A DNA stretch of 64,000 bases, taken from positions 21,947 through 85,946 of the forward strand of contig JBGTDX010000083.1 of NCBI GenBank assembly GCA_041748075.1, given 5' to 3'. The position numbers and the translations under genes were made by a program. Of this stretch, positions 34,680-42,846 are shown piece by piece (within the stretch, counting starts at the first letter, position 1; each line of letters opens with the position of its first letter). The DNA comes from JBGSYJ01 sp041748075. Lineage in GTDB: Bacteria > Acidobacteriota > Thermoanaerobaculia > Gp7-AA8. The notes under the pieces are model-generated. The model did no database searches. It had not been told where the DNA came from and was given only the letters and a program-made list of their open reading frames with translations.

Positions 34680-36905
34680 ATGACCAGCCAGACAGACCGC
34701 TCGATCCGATCGGAAGCGCCGTCACACGCGCTCACGATTCCGCTGCCGGAGCTCGACTGTGTCTCGTGCGCACACCGCCTTCGACTCCACCTGAGCAGAA
34801 TCGAGGGACTCGATGTCAAACTGAGTCTCGCTGAGAAGTCCGTGACCCTGCCGCCCGCGTCCACTCCCGACTCGATTCAACAGGCGGTCGCAGCGATTCG
34901 GAACAACGGATTCGAGCCCGGAGCCGCGCGTATCTTCATTCCCTTATTCGATCTGCCTGCAGGCTCCCCTGCGGCGGTCGATATCGAAAATTCTCTCGAA
35001 GGCTCCGAGGGCGTCCTTCGCGCAATCGTGCACGTGACCGACCAGGCGGTAGAGGTCTGGTATGTTCCCGGAAGAATCGACATCGCAGAGATCCGCCAGC
35101 AGATCCGCAGAACGGGCCACCGCAGCGAGGCACCCGCGGGATCGGCGGAGATTGAGAGCCGGCTGGACAAGACTCATCGCCGCATGCGTCTCGAGGCCAT
35201 CGCCGCGGTGGCCGCCGCGATCCTGATCGCATTTCTCTCCATTCCTCTGGCGGGCGAACGAACTCCGACCGTGGCCGAACCAGTTGTTTCGGCTTCCCGG
35301 ACTTTCGTGCAGGGCATTGTTCCGCAGCTCTTCTCGATCGATCCGGTTGGGCTGGAGATCACGATTCTGTTTGTAACGTTCGGCTTCCTCGTCTGGCTCG
35401 GACGGAGCTGGATGGAATCAGGCTCGTTTACCCTTCTGGGACGGAATCCCGATTCGAACACGACCGCAGCGGCAGCTGTGTTCGTCCTCGCGGCTGGATT
35501 GACCATCTCGTCGATCCGTGTCGCGTGGCTGGAAGTCCCCAGCTACGCGTTTCCCGGATACGCCACGCTCTTCTGGATGATCTCGCTCTATTCACTGGCA
35601 CGCCTGATGGAATCCCGGGAAATGCGACGAATCCGAACAAAAGATGCGGCCCTCGGAGTGAGGTCTACAGCCCGAGGCACCGAAATCCAGCAGCGCGCTG
35701 AAACGACCATGTCGCTCACATTGAGAGTGATCATCTGCGTGGCGATCGCATCGTTCGTGCTCTGGTTCGACTTCGCACCGGATTCTCCATTGCTCTACGC
35801 CGTGATCGCTTTCGCGGGGATCATGATCGTGGCTCTCCCATCGCTGTTCGGCCTCGCGGCTCCCAGCGCGATTTCCACCGGAATGCAGGAAGTCACGAGG
35901 CGAGGCGTCATCGTCCGGGACGCACAGGCATTCGAAGACCTGAGCCGCCTGCGAAAAATCGCAATCCTCAAGGAGGGAGTCCTTACGGAGGGGCGCCCGG
36001 CGACGTCCGATTTCGTCCTTCTTGGCGGAATCGACCAGCGGGAATTGCTCGAGGCCGCGGCTTCGCTCGCGGCGCTCGCGCAATCCGACCTCGGGCGAGC
36101 CGTCGTCGCGCGGGCCGGACAATTCACCTCTCGAAGGGTTTCGGAATTTCACGAATCTCCCGGCAGGGGATTTCGAGGGATGGTGAATGGAAAAGAAGTC
36201 GCCGCCGGCACTCCCCGCTTTGTCGAGTCCCTTGGCTTCTCACTCGAAGGCCTTGATGAAGAGCTCACCCGCTATGGAAGCGAAGGAAAAAATTCGCTGG
36301 TCCTCGCCATCAAAGGGAACATAGCAGGCTTGATCGCCTTGCGTGATGCCCCCCTCGAAGGGGCAGATCGAGCCGTCGCGCGTCTCGAGGGGCTCGGGGT
36401 CACAACTCACCTGTTCGGTTCCGACGAAACAGCAACACTCGAGGCGATCGCAGCCCGGATGGGCATCCGGCATGTGACTGCTGAGGTCGAGCCAGGGATG
36501 TTGAGGGGATCGATGGCCGATGCGAAGGAGCACGGCAAACCGCTGGCTGTGCTCTGTGCGGAAAGGGGCGACGGTCTTCTGCTCACCGCCGCCGATCTCC
36601 CCATCGCGTTCGCGGAAGCGTCGAGCGAATCGCTCGACTACGCCAGAGTCGTTCTTCCAGGCGCGGGGCTGGGTCCCATCGCCGATGCAATCGTCATTTC
36701 GCGAGCCGCATCTCGAGCAGCGGCACGCCGCATACGGTGGAGCGTGGGATATCACGCGGTCATGGCGCTCTTCGCGACCCAGATTTTCCATCCCCTGTTC
36801 GGAACCCTGATCTCACCGGCGCTCCTCGCCCTCGTCATGTTCTCGGCGATGGGGGCGGCAATCTGGAACAGCCGGAGCTTCGAGAAAGAGGCAGGAACGC
36901 TTTGA
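34680..36905 (+). CDS. Catalytically dead P1B-type (CopA-like) ATPase homologue
   Basis: 741 aa, an uninterrupted frame. An N-terminal HMA-like segment has CVSC (C27, C30), then a second degenerate HMA, and the eight-helix CopA layout follows. Every key motif is altered: the CPC metal site reads LPS (386-388), the phosphorylation motif DKTGT reads KEGVL (Lys431 for Asp), the HP motif reads SD, and GDGxND reads GDGLLL (630 on). It cannot form the aspartyl-phosphate by the known mechanism. The flanking sequence is conserved, so it is probably a retained pseudoenzyme (metal sensing or chaperoning is inference). It overlaps the next gene by one base. Confidence 0.82.
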   Translation: MTSQTDRSIRSEAPSHALTIPLPELDCVSCAHRLRLHLSRIEGLDVKLSLAEKSVTLPPASTPDSIQQAVAAIRNNGFEPGAARIFIPLFDLPAGSPAAVDIENSLEGSEGVLRAIVHVTDQAVEVWYVPGRIDIAEIRQQIRRTGHRSEAPAGSAEIESRLDKTHRRMRLEAIAAVAAAILIAFLSIPLAGERTPTVAEPVVSASRTFVQGIVPQLFSIDPVGLEITILFVTFGFLVWLGRSWMESGSFTLLGRNPDSNTTAAAAVFVLAAGLTISSIRVAWLEVPSYAFPGYATLFWMISLYSLARLMESREMRRIRTKDAALGVRSTARGTEIQQRAETTMSLTLRVIICVAIASFVLWFDFAPDSPLLYAVIAFAGIMIVALPSLFGLAAPSAISTGMQEVTRRGVIVRDAQAFEDLSRLRKIAILKEGVLTEGRPATSDFVLLGGIDQRELLEAAASLAALAQSDLGRAVVARAGQFTSRRVSEFHESPGRGFRGMVNGKEVAAGTPRFVESLGFSLEGLDEELTRYGSEGKNSLVLAIKGNIAGLIALRDAPLEGADRAVARLEGLGVTTHLFGSDETATLEAIAARMGIRHVTAEVEPGMLRGSMADAKEHGKPLAVLCAERGDGLLLTAADLPIAFAEASSESLDYARVVLPGAGLGPIADAIVISRAASRAAARRIRWSVGYHAVMALFATQIFHPLFGTLISPALLALVMFSAMGAAIWNSRSFEKEAGTL

Positions 36906-37291
36906 TGCAACCGGGACCTCTCGAAATTGCGGTTACGCTCTCCGGAGTCGTCATGATCGCCCTGGCCCTTTGGTACCTGCGCCCACCTTCCGCACGGCGT
37001 CCCGCAGCCACCTCAACGGCGTTTCAGGAAGTGGTGGTCCGTATCCTTCCCGATCGATTCGATCCGTCCACGATCATCCTGGCCGCGAACACTCCGGCCA
37101 AGATACGGTTTCAGCGCATCGACGAATCCGACGAGTGGGAGACCTGCGTCGCTCCCGGTCTCGACATCGAACGGAAACTACCAGCGGGCAAGGTCACGAC
37201 CATCGACGTCCCGTCCGACCAGCCCGGCGTCTATCCGTTTCACTCCACGGTGACGAGGCGCGACGGAACGATCGTCATAGCCGCAGCGTGA
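36905..37291 (+). CDS. Membrane-anchored cupredoxin-like protein
   Basis: 128 aa. One N-terminal TM (IAVTLSGVVMIALALWYL), then a cupredoxin_1-like beta-sandwich (ILPDRFDPSTIILAANTPAKIRFQRID, IDVPSDQPGVYPFHSTVT). Relatives paired with copper P-type ATPases usually have a Cys/Met-rich copper loop near the end (C-G-M-x-M); here it is FHSTVT, so the standard ligands are mostly missing, though a Cys and one His remain. Its start overlaps the dead ATPase stop (TGATG), so the two are translationally coupled and probably work together. Confidence 0.72.
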   Translation: MQPGPLEIAVTLSGVVMIALALWYLRPPSARRPAATSTAFQEVVVRILPDRFDPSTIILAANTPAKIRFQRIDESDEWETCVAPGLDIERKLPAGKVTTIDVPSDQPGVYPFHSTVTRRDGTIVIAAA

Positions 37292-37315
37292 CGTCTCAGA
37301 ACCTCGCGCTGGACA

Positions 37316-38047
37316 CTATCCCGCCGAGAGTCTCACCAGTGCTTCGCTCATCGCATCGTGTGCCTGTCTCACGCTGTCATCGACGGAGTCGAAGCCGTTG
37401 GAAGCGATGGGCTCGAGCACTTCGATCCTGACAGTCGTCTCCCGCGCAAGGAACATTCTCCTGCCGGAAACCCACCCGTCCGGCACGGCACAGACGATAG
37501 GAACAACGGGCACTCCCGCGTTGCGGGCAAGGTGAAACGCACCTTTCCTGAAAGGAAGCAGTGGCCGGCCGTGATTGCGTGTCCCTTCCGGAAAGACCCA
37601 GATGGAGCGCCCCATCTCGGTGATTGCGCGCTCGGCTCTGGCAAATCCCGCACGCGCGTTGTCGGAGTTTTTCCGGTCGATAGCGATGTTGCCACCCCGC
37701 TCGAAAATCGTTCCGAACAGAGGAGCCCGAAGGACTTCCTTCTTGCCGATCACGATGGTATTGGGTGGAAACACTCTCGAGAGAGTAATGACATCGAGGT
37801 TGCTGCGGTGATTGACCACGTAGACGCAGGGTTGCGCGGCGGTCAATCGCCCTTCATGGAAAATCTCATAGCGTAGATTGAGATACTTCCTGAAGCCTTC
37901 GGACAGCCTGGAAGCGTAGATGTGATCGAAATTTCCGGCCTCGTCACCTGAAAGAGGCGAGCGCGACAGACTCAGTGAAGTCTGCGCAAACCAGAACACC
38001 GAGCGCGAAACGCCGGAAAGAAAACGTAACGGTGCCGTCGCGCCCAT
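37316..38047 (-). CDS. plsC: 1-acyl-sn-glycerol-3-phosphate acyltransferase (PlsC family)
   Basis: 243 aa. The acyltransferase block HxxxxD is NHRSNLD and the second motif is FPEGTRNHG; APLFGTIFERGGNIAIDR also fits. It acylates lysophosphatidate at the inner membrane. The frame is open further upstream, but MGATAPL at 38047 lies 6 bases after a TACAAT -10 box and downstream of a terminator, supporting it. Convergent with the cupredoxin gene, 24 bases apart. Confidence 0.88.
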   Translation of the reverse strand: MGATAPLRFLSGVSRSVFWFAQTSLSLSRSPLSGDEAGNFDHIYASRLSEGFRKYLNLRYEIFHEGRLTAAQPCVYVVNHRSNLDVITLSRVFPPNTIVIGKKEVLRAPLFGTIFERGGNIAIDRKNSDNARAGFARAERAITEMGRSIWVFPEGTRNHGRPLLPFRKGAFHLARNAGVPVVPIVCAVPDGWVSGRRMFLARETTVRIEVLEPIASNGFDSVDDSVRQAHDAMSEALVRLSAG

Positions 38048-38053
38048 CGATGG

Positions 38054-38059
38054 ATTGTA
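38054..38059 (-). promoter_or_regulatory. Candidate -10 box (TACAAT) for plsC, near-leaderless
   Basis: On the minus strand TACAATCC lies 6 bases before the ATG at 38047. The same arrangement (TACAATCCGTCG then ATG) precedes the HAD gene at 40697. No ribosome site was seen between. Confidence 0.5.
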
Positions 38060-38062
38060 CGA

Positions 38063-38091
38063 AAAAGGGCGACGCCATGCGTCGCCCTTTT
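38063..38091 (-). terminator. Intrinsic terminator after the lipoprotein gene
   Basis: A 13-bp perfect stem (AAAAGGGCGACGC / GCGTCGCCCTTTT) with a 3-base loop, T-rich on both sides, lies between two minus-strand genes. It would stop transcripts from the lipoprotein gene. Symmetric, so it could work in both directions. It sits within the expected promoter zone of plsC. Confidence 0.85.
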
Positions 38092-38111
38092 CTGTCGAAA
38101 GATTGCTTCTG

Positions 38112-38606
38112 TCACCGCCGCAGATAAATCTTCTTGGTCTCGACCAGCCTGTTGCCTGGAAGATCCTCGCTCCACGCGGTGACTTTGATGTCTCCGGTCC
38201 GGTCGAGCGATCCGAATGCTGCGCGCACGTGATAGCGGACGTGGGAGGCCGACTGTGCGCCGACATGACCCGCGCGGTAGATGAACCGCTTTGTTCCCGT
38301 CGAGGTCATCATCTCCGAGGCCTGGAGATCAGATGCCGGCACGGTGCTAAGCACGATGAGCTCACTCGGCATCTCGACCTCGAAAACGACGTCTTTCATT
38401 CTGTTTACACCGCGGTTTCTGATCTCGACCTTCAACTCTTCGGTGGCACCTTCCGAAAGATCGGTCGGTACACCGATGTCGATGGACAACGCGCGTCCGT
38501 CCCCGGTCACTGCAACACCGGAATGCTTGCAGGCGCCGAAAGCAAAGAGCGCCACGAGCGCAAGGGCCAGGGCAAGAACCCTCGAATGGCCTGAATTCTG
38601 TTTCAT
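38112..38606 (-). CDS. Lipoprotein with CARDB/DUF11-like domain
   Basis: 164 aa. Signal with lipobox FGAC and a mature single Ig-like domain (LSEGATEELKVEIRNRGVNRMKDVVFEVEMPSEL), the pattern of CARDB/DUF11 repeats. Likely anchored in the envelope; function unknown. GGAG lies 7 bases before the ATG at 38606, favouring it over the in-frame Met at 38621. Terminator directly downstream. Confidence 0.7.
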   Translation of the reverse strand: MKQNSGHSRVLALALALVALFAFGACKHSGVAVTGDGRALSIDIGVPTDLSEGATEELKVEIRNRGVNRMKDVVFEVEMPSELIVLSTVPASDLQASEMMTSTGTKRFIYRAGHVGAQSASHVRYHVRAAFGSLDRTGDIKVTAWSEDLPGNRLVETKKIYLRR

Positions 38607-38758
38607 TGTGATCTCCTTCACTTCGAAAATGGAGCCCGTGGCATCCGAGAATAGAGCGGGCTCCGGATTGGGTACTGTTTCGCGGCGGCACGAAATACCG
38701 CCCCTGTTGGCGGTAACGTTGCAATTGGGGTACCCGTCCGGCGGAGGAGGTCAAATCA

Positions 38759-39709
38759 ATGGGTTCCCGGTACTTTCTGGGAGTCGACGGAGGAGGGTCC
38801 AAAACCTCCGCGATCGTCGTCGACGAGAAGATGCAACCTCTCGGCGGTGCCGTGAGCGGCCCGTCCAACCACCTTCGGGTGGGAATCGACGAGGCTGCCC
38901 GCAACGTCGAGACCGCGATCCGTTCTTCGATCGCCTCGTCCCCTGTCGAGCTCGACGCAGTCGAGTACGCCTACTGCGGTATCGCGGGCTCTGATCACCC
39001 CACCCATCGCCAGAGGGTCATCGACTCACTGCGGTACCTGTTCCCGCGAAGTAACTTCACCGTCGACAGCGATGCGCGTATCGCGCTGACTGCCGGAGTC
39101 GGATTCGGGCCGGGAATCGTCGTGATCGCGGGTACCGGCTCGGTAGCGTACGGCAGAAATGAATCACTCGAAGAGGCACGGGCCGGCGGCTGGGGACCGA
39201 CGCTCGGCGACGAGGGAAGCGGATACTCCATCGCCCGGCGGGGACTCTCTGCGGTCGTCAGAGCGCACGATGGGCGAAGCCCTGCGACACAAATCACTGA
39301 ACTGCTCTGTGCACATTATGGAATGTGCGATCCGGTCGATCTGCCCTACTTCGTCTACGCTCCTTCCACGCACGCCGATGACATCGCGCTCTACTGCAGA
39401 CTCGTATTCGAGGCTGCACAGCAGGGTGATTCAGTCGCCAGGGATATCGTCCATGCGGAAGGAACCGAGCTTGGCATCATGGTCGCCGCGGTCGCCAGAA
39501 GGCTTCGCGTTTCCGATTCGCCCATCCCCGTCGCGTGGGTCGGAGGCGCGTTTCAGGGCGGCCCACTTCTGCTCGACCCATTGTTGGAGGTTCTCACACA
39601 ACAGGTTCCGCACGCCTCCGTCCAACCCGCCCTCGAAACACCCGTGATGGGCGCCGCCCGCATGGCTATCCGAGGCGCAATCAGCGCAAGACCATCCAGG
39701 AAGCCGTAG
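38759..39709 (+). CDS. BadF/BadG/BcrA-type ATPase, N-acetylglucosamine kinase-like
   Basis: 316 aa. ASKHA-fold nucleotide sites are FLGVDGGGSKTSAIVVDE (phosphate 1) and GIVVIAGTGSVAYG (phosphate 2), with GGWGPTLGDEGSGY and late WVGGAFQGGPLLLDP. Members phosphorylate amino sugars such as GlcNAc or MurNAc lactones for wall recycling. AGGAGG before the ATG. Alone on this strand; the next gene is convergent. Confidence 0.85.
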   Translation: MGSRYFLGVDGGGSKTSAIVVDEKMQPLGGAVSGPSNHLRVGIDEAARNVETAIRSSIASSPVELDAVEYAYCGIAGSDHPTHRQRVIDSLRYLFPRSNFTVDSDARIALTAGVGFGPGIVVIAGTGSVAYGRNESLEEARAGGWGPTLGDEGSGYSIARRGLSAVVRAHDGRSPATQITELLCAHYGMCDPVDLPYFVYAPSTHADDIALYCRLVFEAAQQGDSVARDIVHAEGTELGIMVAAVARRLRVSDSPIPVAWVGGAFQGGPLLLDPLLEVLTQQVPHASVQPALETPVMGAARMAIRGAISARPSRKP

Positions 39710-39741
39710 TCCTCATGCTCGAGAGGTGAAAACAGAAAGAG

Positions 39742-39765
39742 GTGCGGGCGCTCGAGCACCCGCAC
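39742..39765. terminator. Candidate bidirectional terminator hairpin
   Basis: The stem GTGCGGG/CCCGCAC (39742-39748, 39759-39765) has a nested GCTC/GAGC and sits between convergent genes. The minus-strand side has a T-rich tail; the plus side does not. Moderate support. Confidence 0.5.
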
Positions 39766-39817
39766 TCCCCACAGTGACATCCGAGGCTTACCTAGGCTCC
39801 TGCTCTTCGCCCTCCGA

Positions 39818-40474
39818 CTAGAACTGGAAACCCACCCCGGCAGAAAGAATCAGCGGATTGATGTCGATGTCTACCGACGTGCCGGGACCGCTCGCAAAAC
39901 TCGCCGTCGCGGACGTGGATACAGGCACGTACTTGCCATCGAGATAGATTGCGAATGAAGGCGTGATATCGAACGTCAACCCTGCATTCACCACCAGCCC
40001 TACATCGTCGTCGAAATCAATTGCATCGAGATCGATGCCCCCTACATCGCGGAAACCATCCACCCGATCGAACAGCACGTACGCCGCGCCGAGCCCCACG
40101 TAGGGATCGATCCGCCCCTCCGGATTGAAGTGATACTGAAGGGTTGCTGTGATCGGAATCATTTCCAGCTCCCCTCCCGTCAGCAACGGGAACAACGGAT
40201 TGTCGGATCGGAAAACCACATCAGGCTCAACTACGGATGCAGCAAATTCTGCCGAGACGCGATTCGAGAAGAAAACGTTCACTGCAATCCCGAATCCCTG
40301 AGCAGAATCGAACTCGACCCGTGCATCATCAACCCCGCCCGCGTCGAATACGCTGTCGCCGCTCGGATCCACCCACGTCGCGAAGCCGTAAATGTCGACC
40401 GAGCGCGACTGTGCAGCCAGCGGCATCGCCGCCAGCACTGCAAAAACGACTATCCAAATTCTCAACGACTTCAT
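39818..40474 (-). CDS. OmpW-like outer-membrane beta-barrel protein
   Basis: 218 aa. Signal peptide (VLAAMPLAAQS), then alternating barrel strands. The OmpW-type blocks are LQYHFNPEGRIDPYVGLGAAYVLF in the middle and a terminal SAGVGFQF ending in an aromatic residue, the BAM-recognition signature. An eight-stranded barrel for small hydrophobic ligands is likely. MKSLRIW at 40474 is chosen as the start because the signal peptide begins there and GGAGG lies just upstream. Confidence 0.8.
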   Translation of the reverse strand: MKSLRIWIVVFAVLAAMPLAAQSRSVDIYGFATWVDPSGDSVFDAGGVDDARVEFDSAQGFGIAVNVFFSNRVSAEFAASVVEPDVVFRSDNPLFPLLTGGELEMIPITATLQYHFNPEGRIDPYVGLGAAYVLFDRVDGFRDVGGIDLDAIDFDDDVGLVVNAGLTFDITPSFAIYLDGKYVPVSTSATASFASGPGTSVDIDINPLILSAGVGFQF

Positions 40475-40684
40475 AAAACCTCCCTGCACCTGGTTATTTG
40501 CAACTATTCCGCGATCTCCCCATAGCAAGACTCCCGCCCATTTGCAGCAACGTTGTGACGTTCGTGCAAACAGAGACCGGGGGCACGGCCAGGCCCCGGA
40601 TGAGACTCAGGCGCAATGCGCGCAGCCGGTAAGCCGGGGGGGACTGACTACTTCCGCCGGCCTTTTCGTCCCACCTCGGGCAGG

Positions 40685-40690
40685 TACAAT
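40685..40690 (+). promoter_or_regulatory. Candidate -10 box (TACAAT) for HAD gene, near-leaderless
   Basis: TACAATCC lies 6 bases before the ATG at 40697, with no Shine-Dalgarno sequence between. It is nearly identical to the arrangement before plsC. Confidence 0.5.
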
Positions 40691-40696
40691 CCGTCG

Positions 40697-41374
40697 ATGG
40701 ACCGACGATTCGACACAATCACCTTCGACTGCTACGGGACCCTGATCGATTGGGAAGACGGCATCTGGTCGGCGTTCGAGACTCTCGCGACAGAACAGGG
40801 CTGGACGATCACGCGCGAAGGCGTTCTCGCCGCGTACCAGGAGGTCGAGCCGCTCGTCGAAGGCGAGGAGTACCGGAGCTACAGAGAAACGCTCGCAGAA
40901 TCATCCAGGAGGGTCGCACGAACCTTCGGAGTCGACCTGCCTTCAGCTTCTGAGGGTTTCCTTAGCGATAGCCTCGCCTCTTGGCGTCCCTTCGCGGACA
41001 CGAACCGCGCGCTCGAGCGAATCCATCGCGCCGGTTACCGACTCGGGATTCTCTCCAATGTCGATGACGATCTGCTCGCGCAATCGCTGCAGCATCTGAC
41101 CGTCCCGTTCGATCTGGTCATCACGGCACAGCAGGTCCGCTCTTACAAGCCGGAGCTCGGACACTTTCTGGCAGCCCGCAAAGCCCTCGGTGACGCCCGC
41201 TGGCTTCACGCCGCTCAGAGTTACTTCCATGACATCGTGCCTGCTCGCGCGCTCGAGATTCCTGTAGCCTGGATCAACCGGCACGCCGCCGTCGCGGAGC
41301 TTGAAGTGAAGCCGGATTTCGAGGTTCGTAATCTCGACGAACTCGCGGATATACTTACCGGAGCGGCGGACTGA
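40697..41374 (+). CDS. HAD-superfamily hydrolase, haloacid dehalogenase type II-like
   Basis: 225 aa. Nucleophile Asp11 in FDCYGTLIDWE, motif II LGILSNVDDD, Lys in VRSYKPELGHF, and the motif-IV acid in QSYFHDIVPA. The long helical cap around residues 20-90 fits the L-2-haloacid dehalogenase type. SNVDDD in place of SNxxxxM and the FHD motif suggest a phosphatase is also possible. The frame stays open to 40616, but the -10 box directly upstream supports 40697. Confidence 0.8.
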   Translation: MDRRFDTITFDCYGTLIDWEDGIWSAFETLATEQGWTITREGVLAAYQEVEPLVEGEEYRSYRETLAESSRRVARTFGVDLPSASEGFLSDSLASWRPFADTNRALERIHRAGYRLGILSNVDDDLLAQSLQHLTVPFDLVITAQQVRSYKPELGHFLAARKALGDARWLHAAQSYFHDIVPARALEIPVAWINRHAAVAELEVKPDFEVRNLDELADILTGAAD

Positions 41375-41382
41375 ACAATCGA

Positions 41383-41672
41383 TCAGAATACGCCACGCAC
41401 GGACTCGAGCCCCAGATACATCACGGACGAGCTCGCAGGAGAAAAGACAATCGAATTGACCCCATGATGGTCGTTGTGCGTCGTGGTCAGCGAGTCCTCT
41501 CCCGCATCGTACTTGTAGAGGTCGGTTCCGTAATCGAAAACGTGGGTTCCGAAAACCCAGTACAGGATGTCGATATCCTCGGGATGTGCGGCCATCACTG
41601 GTCCATTCGTAATCGTCACTTCTGCAGACGCGTCGACCACCGGTACGAAGGTCTCGCCGGAATCAGTGCGAT
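41383..41672 (-). pseudogene. 3' remnant of a sialidase/BNR propeller-like gene
   Basis: The frame encodes SGETFVPVVDASAEVTITNGPV, HPEDIDILYWVFGTH and GVNSIVFSPASSSVMYLGLE, the repeating blades of an Asp-box/BNR-like propeller. The upstream part of the frame is lost at the repeat element (41673-41760), whose own sequence supplies the N-terminal residues. No start or signal, so it is likely a remnant. Confidence 0.5.
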
Positions 41673-41760
41673 GTGTCATCCTGAGCGAAGCGAAGGATCC
41701 CCTTCCTCGAGGCGTCACGGCAAGTCTTCAGGGGATCCTTCGCTTCGCTCAGGATGACAC
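41673..41760. repeat. Palindromic dispersed element, CTCGAGG-loop subtype
   Basis: The arms GTGTCATCCTGAGCGAAGCG... and its reverse complement are near-perfect. The loop (CTCGAGGCGTCACGGCAAGTC) resembles the 57784 copy rather than the 5071 copy. The sequence after it (GTTCATTTCTCACCACAATG, 41765-41784) is also shared with 57872 and 61500. Confidence 0.85.
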
Positions 41761-41872
41761 CCCGTGTTCATTTCTCACCACAATGACCGTCCTGTCATTC
41801 GCCGGCTCGGGATGTCACATCGTCTGACTTCTTCACAGGATGTCACTTGGTTCAGGTCGCTCGAGTGAGCGA

Positions 41873-42538
41873 TCAGTTTCCCGCGGAGGCGGCCTTCGTC
41901 CCCACCTTCGGTCCCCGAGGCTTTGTCTTTACGAGTCTCGTGTTCGGGTCCCGCGCAACCGGACAGTCGCAACCGTCCCGCTTTGCCCTCGTACGCCAGC
42001 TGCGTCCATCGATTTCCTTCGTCTTCCTGCCTGTTGCTGGATCGAATTTCGAGATGCCATCGATCGCGATCGTGTAGAGAGGAAGCCCGATCAGCTGCGC
42101 AACTTTCGTGTCCGCCCCCTCGTCATTTCTCGAAACTCCCCGAGGAGCCGGGTGGGTGTGAACGAACGCAATCGCTCCCGGTGGCGGCACGGAGCTGAAT
42201 GTCAGCTCGTTACATTGAAAGGTCGGCGGTACCTGACTGCAGGAATGCGAGCCGTCTTCCTCCCTGATGATCCAGGCGCCGCGCTCATAGCACTGCACTC
42301 CGTTGTGGGTCAGTCTCCACAGCCGGACGAGCATCTCCACCACGTGGGGATCCTGGGTGATATCGGGAGGCATCGCGACGCGCTCGAGATCGTTCTGGTA
42401 GGGCACCGTGGGGCGCGATACCTCGAGCGTTGGCCCCGCGGGTATTCTTTCCGTATCCGCCGTTTCCGCCCGTAACACCAGGGCGGTTGTCAGAAAAACA
42501 AACAGCTGTACAACCAGAAAGCCAGGACTGCGTTTCAT
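41873..42538 (-). CDS. Secreted JAB/DUF4329-like protein
   Basis: 221 aa. Signal peptide (LVVQLFVFLTTALVLRAET). The central motif FVHTHPAPRGVSRNDEGAD has the H-x-H-P ... S-x-x-D layout of JAMM/DUF4329-type metal sites, but with 5 instead of 6 residues before the Ser. LIGLPLYTIAIDGISKFDPATG follows as expected for that fold. A basic tail ends it. Probably a periplasmic Zn hydrolase; activity unproven. GGGAGG lies before the ATG at 42538. Confidence 0.6.
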   Translation of the reverse strand: MKRSPGFLVVQLFVFLTTALVLRAETADTERIPAGPTLEVSRPTVPYQNDLERVAMPPDITQDPHVVEMLVRLWRLTHNGVQCYERGAWIIREEDGSHSCSQVPPTFQCNELTFSSVPPPGAIAFVHTHPAPRGVSRNDEGADTKVAQLIGLPLYTIAIDGISKFDPATGRKTKEIDGRSWRTRAKRDGCDCPVARDPNTRLVKTKPRGPKVGTKAASAGN

Positions 42539-42805
42539 CACGAAACCTCCCGGCGGAGCGCACGGGCGGGTCGGATCCCGTCAGGGAGTTACGACCCGAT
42601 CCCGATTGATGCTCGCTTCCGCATACAGGAGATGACGCAGTAAAACGGGGAGAGTTTGCGCTTTGAGAGCGGAGTTGCCGATGCGTTTCCCATGTTCACA
42701 GATCGGCGTTATCACGGTCACTCAAACGGCCTTTCTGCAACCGCAGTTCATCGAGCTGTGACCACGGGAAAGGGGCGTGCGCTTCGAATGACTCGTCAGG
42801 GGCAC

Positions 42806-42846
42806 GCAAGTCTTCCGGGGATCCTTCGCTTTTCTTCAGATCCCCT
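42806..42846. repeat. Half copy of the palindromic element
   Basis: GCAAGTCTTCCGGGGATCCTTCGCT matches the right half of the 41673/57784 subtype, then degenerates. It overlaps the 3' end of the FAD reductase gene. Confidence 0.65.
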
